This document shows, in pieces, positions 6,021-8,825 of a stretch of 8,825 bases of DNA. The stretch spans positions 1 to 8,825 of the forward strand of contig CAQNVT010000051.1 in NCBI GenBank assembly GCA_948844705.1, read 5' to 3'. The notes below the pieces were generated by a model. That model searched no databases. It was given only the letters and a program-made list of their open reading frames with translations, and had not been told where the DNA came from. The translations under genes were made by a program, and so were the position numbers. The stretch comes from an uncultured Dorea sp. (GTDB taxonomy: Bacteria > Bacillota > Clostridia > Lachnospirales > Lachnospiraceae). Every line of letters begins with the position of its first letter. The stretch's first letter is position 1.

Positions 6021-6929
6021 ATGGAAGTATTAAAGACGATACAGGAGCTTTTGCCGGGACTCACAAGGACCCAGGCGAAGATCGCCGAATATATTTTGTC
6101 ACACCCGGACATGATCTGTTTTTCTTCCTTAAGACAGGTTGCAGAGGAGATCGGGGTGACAGAGACCACGATACTGAATTTTTGTAAAAAGACGGAATTT
6201 AAAAGCTTTGCGGGACTGAAAAAAGCCATGTGTGCGGATATGCATGACAAATTATTTTGGAATAAAAAGCTGGAAGCATCATCAAACCGCTATGATGCGG
6301 ACGACGAGATGCTGATGAAGCTGAAAGAAAATCAGCAGGAAGCAATCCAGACGACGATGGAGGGGATTAACACCCATGAATTATTCCAGTTTGTGGAGGA
6401 GCTGAGCAAGGCTCATCATATCTACATCTGCGGTCACGAAGTTTCACTTGTGATCGCTTCCAATTTCAGGAATAAGCTTGCCAATACCGGGGCGCGCACG
6501 GTTCTTTTGGATGTCAATAATTATGTGGACGTCCTGGATGCGCTGACACATTGCGGAGAGAGGGATGTCTTTATCCTGATCACATTTCCGTTTTATGCGG
6601 CGCAGACCGTGGCAGTGTCTGATTATCTGGCCAGCGCCGGAGCAACGGTACTGGCAATAACGGATAAGATATCATCTCCGATCGTGAAGAACGCGAAACA
6701 TGTGCTTTTCTGTAATGCGAAGCATGTAGTGTTTCATAATTCCATAGCTCCTGTTACGGCGCTTACGGATATCATTGCCTCCCTTTATCTTTTGCAGAAT
6801 AAGGAAAGGTTCCAGAATTACAATGAAAAGGTAAAGCGCATTGAGACATTTTTTGAAAAGTGTGCGGTGCCGGCGTACGAATATGAATATTACTATAATG
6901 AAGATGAGACAGATAAAAAGGTTTTTTAA
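6021..6929 (+). CDS. RpiR-family transcriptional regulator (HTH + SIS domain)
   Basis: This 302-residue cytoplasmic regulator has the two-domain RpiR layout. An N-terminal HTH_6 domain covers about 1-77, with the recognition segment VAEEIGVTETTILNFCKK at 40-57 and the family's KSFAGLKKAM after it. A SIS sugar-phosphate-isomerase-like sensor domain covers about 120-250 (IYICGHEVSLVIASNFRNKL, then VFILITFPFYAAQTVAVS, then ATVLAITDK). SIS domains usually bind phosphosugars. Here the neighbours are peptide genes, so the effector could be an amino-sugar or cell-wall-derived metabolite, or the sensor may have diverged. AAAAGGA at 6006-6012 sits eight bases before the ATG. Residues 225-240 are an imperfect 8-residue tandem repeat (AKHVLFCN, AKHVVFHN). 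The C-terminal tail ends in an unusual tyrosine/acidic run, EYEYYYNEDE. It is likely a local regulator of this operon. Confidence 0.92.
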   Translation: MEVLKTIQELLPGLTRTQAKIAEYILSHPDMICFSSLRQVAEEIGVTETTILNFCKKTEFKSFAGLKKAMCADMHDKLFWNKKLEASSNRYDADDEMLMKLKENQQEAIQTTMEGINTHELFQFVEELSKAHHIYICGHEVSLVIASNFRNKLANTGARTVLLDVNNYVDVLDALTHCGERDVFILITFPFYAAQTVAVSDYLASAGATVLAITDKISSPIVKNAKHVLFCNAKHVVFHNSIAPVTALTDIIASLYLLQNKERFQNYNEKVKRIETFFEKCAVPAYEYEYYYNEDETDKKVF

Positions 6930-6968
6930 TCAGAGTTTATATAGAGGAAATGGAAGGGGGAATGAAAT

Positions 6969-8117
6969 GTGTATCTGATTAGAAATGTCCGGCTGTATGA
7001 CCCGATGCCCTGCGGCATCAAGGATATTTTTGTGGTCAATGACCGGATCGCCGCTATAGGCGAGAATTTAAAACCGCAGCTTGAAGGAATTGAGGAGATT
7101 GACGGACGGGGAAAAACAGCAGTACCGGGCTTTATTGACCAGCACGTCCATGTTACGGGAGGGGGCGGAGAGGGGGGATTTAACTCCCGCACGCCGGAGC
7201 TTAATCTTTCGACGGCCATCAAGGCCGGCGTTACGACGCTGGTAGGACTTCTGGGAACAGACTGCTATACGAAAAGCGTGGAGAACTTGGTTGCCAAGAC
7301 AAAAGCGCTCAGAAAGGAAGGCATCGGAGCTTTCTGCTTGACCGGAGCGTATGTATATCCTCCGGTGACACTGACCGGATCGGTCGCGAAGGACATCGTG
7401 TATATTGAGGAGGTTATTGGCTGTAAGCTGGCAATCTCGGACCACCGCTGTTCAAGACCGACAAAGGAGGAAATTATAAGGCTTGCTTCCGACATCCGGA
7501 TGGCGGCCCTGATCTCGGGAAAGCCGGGTGTGCTGCATATCCACGTGGGAAGTGTCGGACGTGTGATCCGGGACATCATAGAGATTGTGAAGGAAGCGGC
7601 GTTTCCGATCAGTCATTTCCGCCCGACGCATATGGACTGTCATCTTGAGGAAGCCGTGGAGTTTATGGAGATGGGCGGCTGGGCAGATTTTACCGCAGAG
7701 CCGGAAAAGGCGGATGAGTTGTTTTCTGTAATGGAGCGTGCCGGCATCAGCCGGATGACCGTAAGCTCGGATTCCAACGGCAGTATTCCCGTATGGGACA
7801 AAAAAAGAGAAAATGTAGTAGATGTTAAGGTCGGAGGAATGGAGCCATTGTATGAGATCATCCGCAAGCTGATCCTGGATTTTGACGTACCTATGGAAAA
7901 AGCCGTTCAGCTGATCACCGGCAATGTGGCGAAATCGTTAAATATGTACCCGGAGAGAGGCGCGTTAAAGCCCGGAAGCCTGGGTGATCTGGTGCTTCTT
8001 GACGGAGATCTTAAGGTAGATACCGTTATAGCGCAGGGAAAAATTATGATGAAGGATAAACGGCTTCTCGTAAAGGGCGCTTTTGAAGAGGTTCCTTTAG
8101 ATGTGAAGGAGGAGTAG
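6969..8117 (+). CDS. iadA: Isoaspartyl dipeptidase (beta-aspartyl peptidase), IadA family
   Basis: This amidohydrolase-fold, two-metal enzyme hydrolyses beta-aspartyl dipeptides that arise from damaged or bacterial proteins. Its 382 residues compare with 390 in E. coli IadA and align along the whole length (GFIDQHVH, GGGGEGG, VGLLGTD, LTGAY, AISDHR, KPGV, SSDSNGS). The metal ligands H59, H61, carboxylated K153, H192, H221 and catalytic D268 are all present, as are the substrate residues equivalent to Glu77 (E68), Tyr137 (Y128), Arg169 (R160) and Ser289 (S272). The segment holding E. coli Arg233 (PTHVNRN) is PTHMDCH here, with about three residues deleted afterwards, so that arginine is missing and specificity may differ. 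Translation starts at GTG 6969: GGAAGGGGG at 6952-6960 lies eight bases upstream, and the nearby ATGs at 6962 and 6967 stop within a few codons. The permease gene follows after two bases. Confidence 0.92.
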   Translation: MYLIRNVRLYDPMPCGIKDIFVVNDRIAAIGENLKPQLEGIEEIDGRGKTAVPGFIDQHVHVTGGGGEGGFNSRTPELNLSTAIKAGVTTLVGLLGTDCYTKSVENLVAKTKALRKEGIGAFCLTGAYVYPPVTLTGSVAKDIVYIEEVIGCKLAISDHRCSRPTKEEIIRLASDIRMAALISGKPGVLHIHVGSVGRVIRDIIEIVKEAAFPISHFRPTHMDCHLEEAVEFMEMGGWADFTAEPEKADELFSVMERAGISRMTVSSDSNGSIPVWDKKRENVVDVKVGGMEPLYEIIRKLILDFDVPMEKAVQLITGNVAKSLNMYPERGALKPGSLGDLVLLDGDLKVDTVIAQGKIMMKDKRLLVKGAFEEVPLDVKEE

Positions 8118-8119
8118 GG

Positions 8120-8825
8120 ATGCACAGATATATAGGTAAGCGGTTATTGATGATGATTCCGGTTCTGATCGGCGTATCGTTTCTCGTTTTTTTTATTCTT
8201 GCTGTTTCACCGGGGGATCCAACCAGAATGATACTGGGGCAGCAGGCGTCCGAGGAAAGTATACTGGCCATGCGAGAGGAGCTGGGGCTTAACGATAATC
8301 TGTTTGTCCGTTATTTTCACTATATGGCAGATGTAGTCAGGGGCGATTTCGGTACCTCGTGGAAGACCCAGCTTGAGGTGCTTCCTCAGGTGCTTGGATA
8401 TTTTCCGAATACCGTGATCCTTTCTGTCGCGGGAATACTGGTTGCCATGCTGATCGGCGTACCGATCGGTATTCTCTCGGCAAAGAAGCAGTATACATGG
8501 GTGGACAATATAGCTACGGTGCTCGGCCTGATCGGCGTGGCGATGCCAAATTTCTGGCTTGGACTTTTGTTAGTCATGCTGTTTGCGGTCAATCTCGGGT
8601 GGCTTCCGTCTTCCGGTATGGGAGAAGGAGCGGCGCTTCTGCCGAGCCTGATACTGCCGGCTCTTACGATAGGGACAGGCTGTGCCGCCAGCATTATGCG
8701 TATGACACGTTCCAGTATGCTGGAATCTATGCGTCAGGACTATATAGATACCGCCCGGGCAAAGGGATTAAAGGAAGGCTATATTACAAGAATGCATATG
8801 TTTAAAAATGCGCTGATCCCGATCG
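8120..8825 (+). CDS. Dpp/Opp-type peptide ABC transporter permease, 5' part (runs off the window)
   Basis: The first 235 residues of a DppB/OppB-like inner-membrane permease are present, which would pair with a DppC-type permease, a binding protein and two ATPases for import of short peptides (nickel and other solute relatives exist). MHRYIGKRLLMMIPVLIGVS begins the first membrane helix (about 9-29), followed by the family's SPGDPTRMILG. Further helices lie near 97-121, 131-160 and 175-192. The cytoplasmic EAA loop, which docks the ATPase, is DYIDTARAKGLKEG (207-220). The typical length is about 305-320 residues, so roughly 70-85 are missing. AAGGAGGAG at 8106-8114 overlaps the end of iadA, and the ATG is two bases after its stop, indicating translational coupling. 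The binding protein is not upstream and may lie beyond the window. Confidence 0.94.
   Translation, partial: MHRYIGKRLLMMIPVLIGVSFLVFFILAVSPGDPTRMILGQQASEESILAMREELGLNDNLFVRYFHYMADVVRGDFGTSWKTQLEVLPQVLGYFPNTVILSVAGILVAMLIGVPIGILSAKKQYTWVDNIATVLGLIGVAMPNFWLGLLLVMLFAVNLGWLPSSGMGEGAALLPSLILPALTIGTGCAASIMRMTRSSMLESMRQDYIDTARAKGLKEGYITRMHMFKNALIPI

Noticed and set aside
6962..6969. ATG codons at 6962 and 6967 as iadA starts
   Set aside because: Both frames reach a stop within seven codons; only GTG 6969 opens the long reading frame.
1..8825. CRISPR array, transposase, rRNA or tRNA genes
   Set aside because: No regularly spaced repeats, transposase motifs, rRNA segments or tRNA cloverleaf sequences were seen on either strand.

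Overview
The window looks like chromosomal DNA from a low-to-mid-GC Firmicute, most likely a gut Lachnospiraceae (Clostridium cluster XIVa type). The basis is the rpoD end–trmK–nif3 gene order typical of Firmicutes, a TGS-domain nucleoside kinase of the kind common in Clostridia, strong GGAGG-type ribosome sites, and sigma-70/SigA promoters. This is inference from gene content. No species marker is present.

Layout. Positions 1-131 do not belong with what follows. They encode, on the minus strand, part of a small CxxC-rich (zinc-knuckle-like) protein. The join at about 132-150 runs directly into the last 90 codons of the housekeeping sigma factor gene rpoD (132-404). Then come trmK (tRNA adenine-22 methyltransferase, 418-1119), a short-form NIF3/DUF34 metal protein (1122-1904) and a 555-residue TGS/uridine-kinase fusion (1945-3612). 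All are on the plus strand and probably form one operon with rpoD. After a 247-base gap that holds a 181-base nested inverted repeat (3630-3810), aroC (chorismate synthase) lies convergently on the minus strand (3860-4969).

Between aroC and the next gene are two back-to-back sigma-70 promoters with 17-base spacers, whose -35 boxes are 11 bases apart. The rightward promoter drives what looks like a peptide-scavenging operon: a second, divergent NIF3/DUF34 protein (5161-5979), an RpiR-family regulator (6021-6929), an isoaspartyl dipeptidase of the IadA family (6969-8117), and the first permease of a Dpp/Opp-type ABC importer (8120 to the window end). The likely logic is import of short peptides, cleavage of beta-aspartyl (or related) dipeptides, and control by a SIS-domain sensor. 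The NIF3-like protein is an unexplained extra member of the set.

The items most worth a second look are the NIF3-RpiR-IadA-Opp cluster, the change in the IadA substrate pocket (the arginine equivalent to E. coli Arg233 is absent), the 181-base foldback element between uridine kinase and aroC, and the abrupt join inside rpoD, which is probably an assembly chimera but could be an element boundary. No rRNA, tRNA, CRISPR array or transposase was seen.
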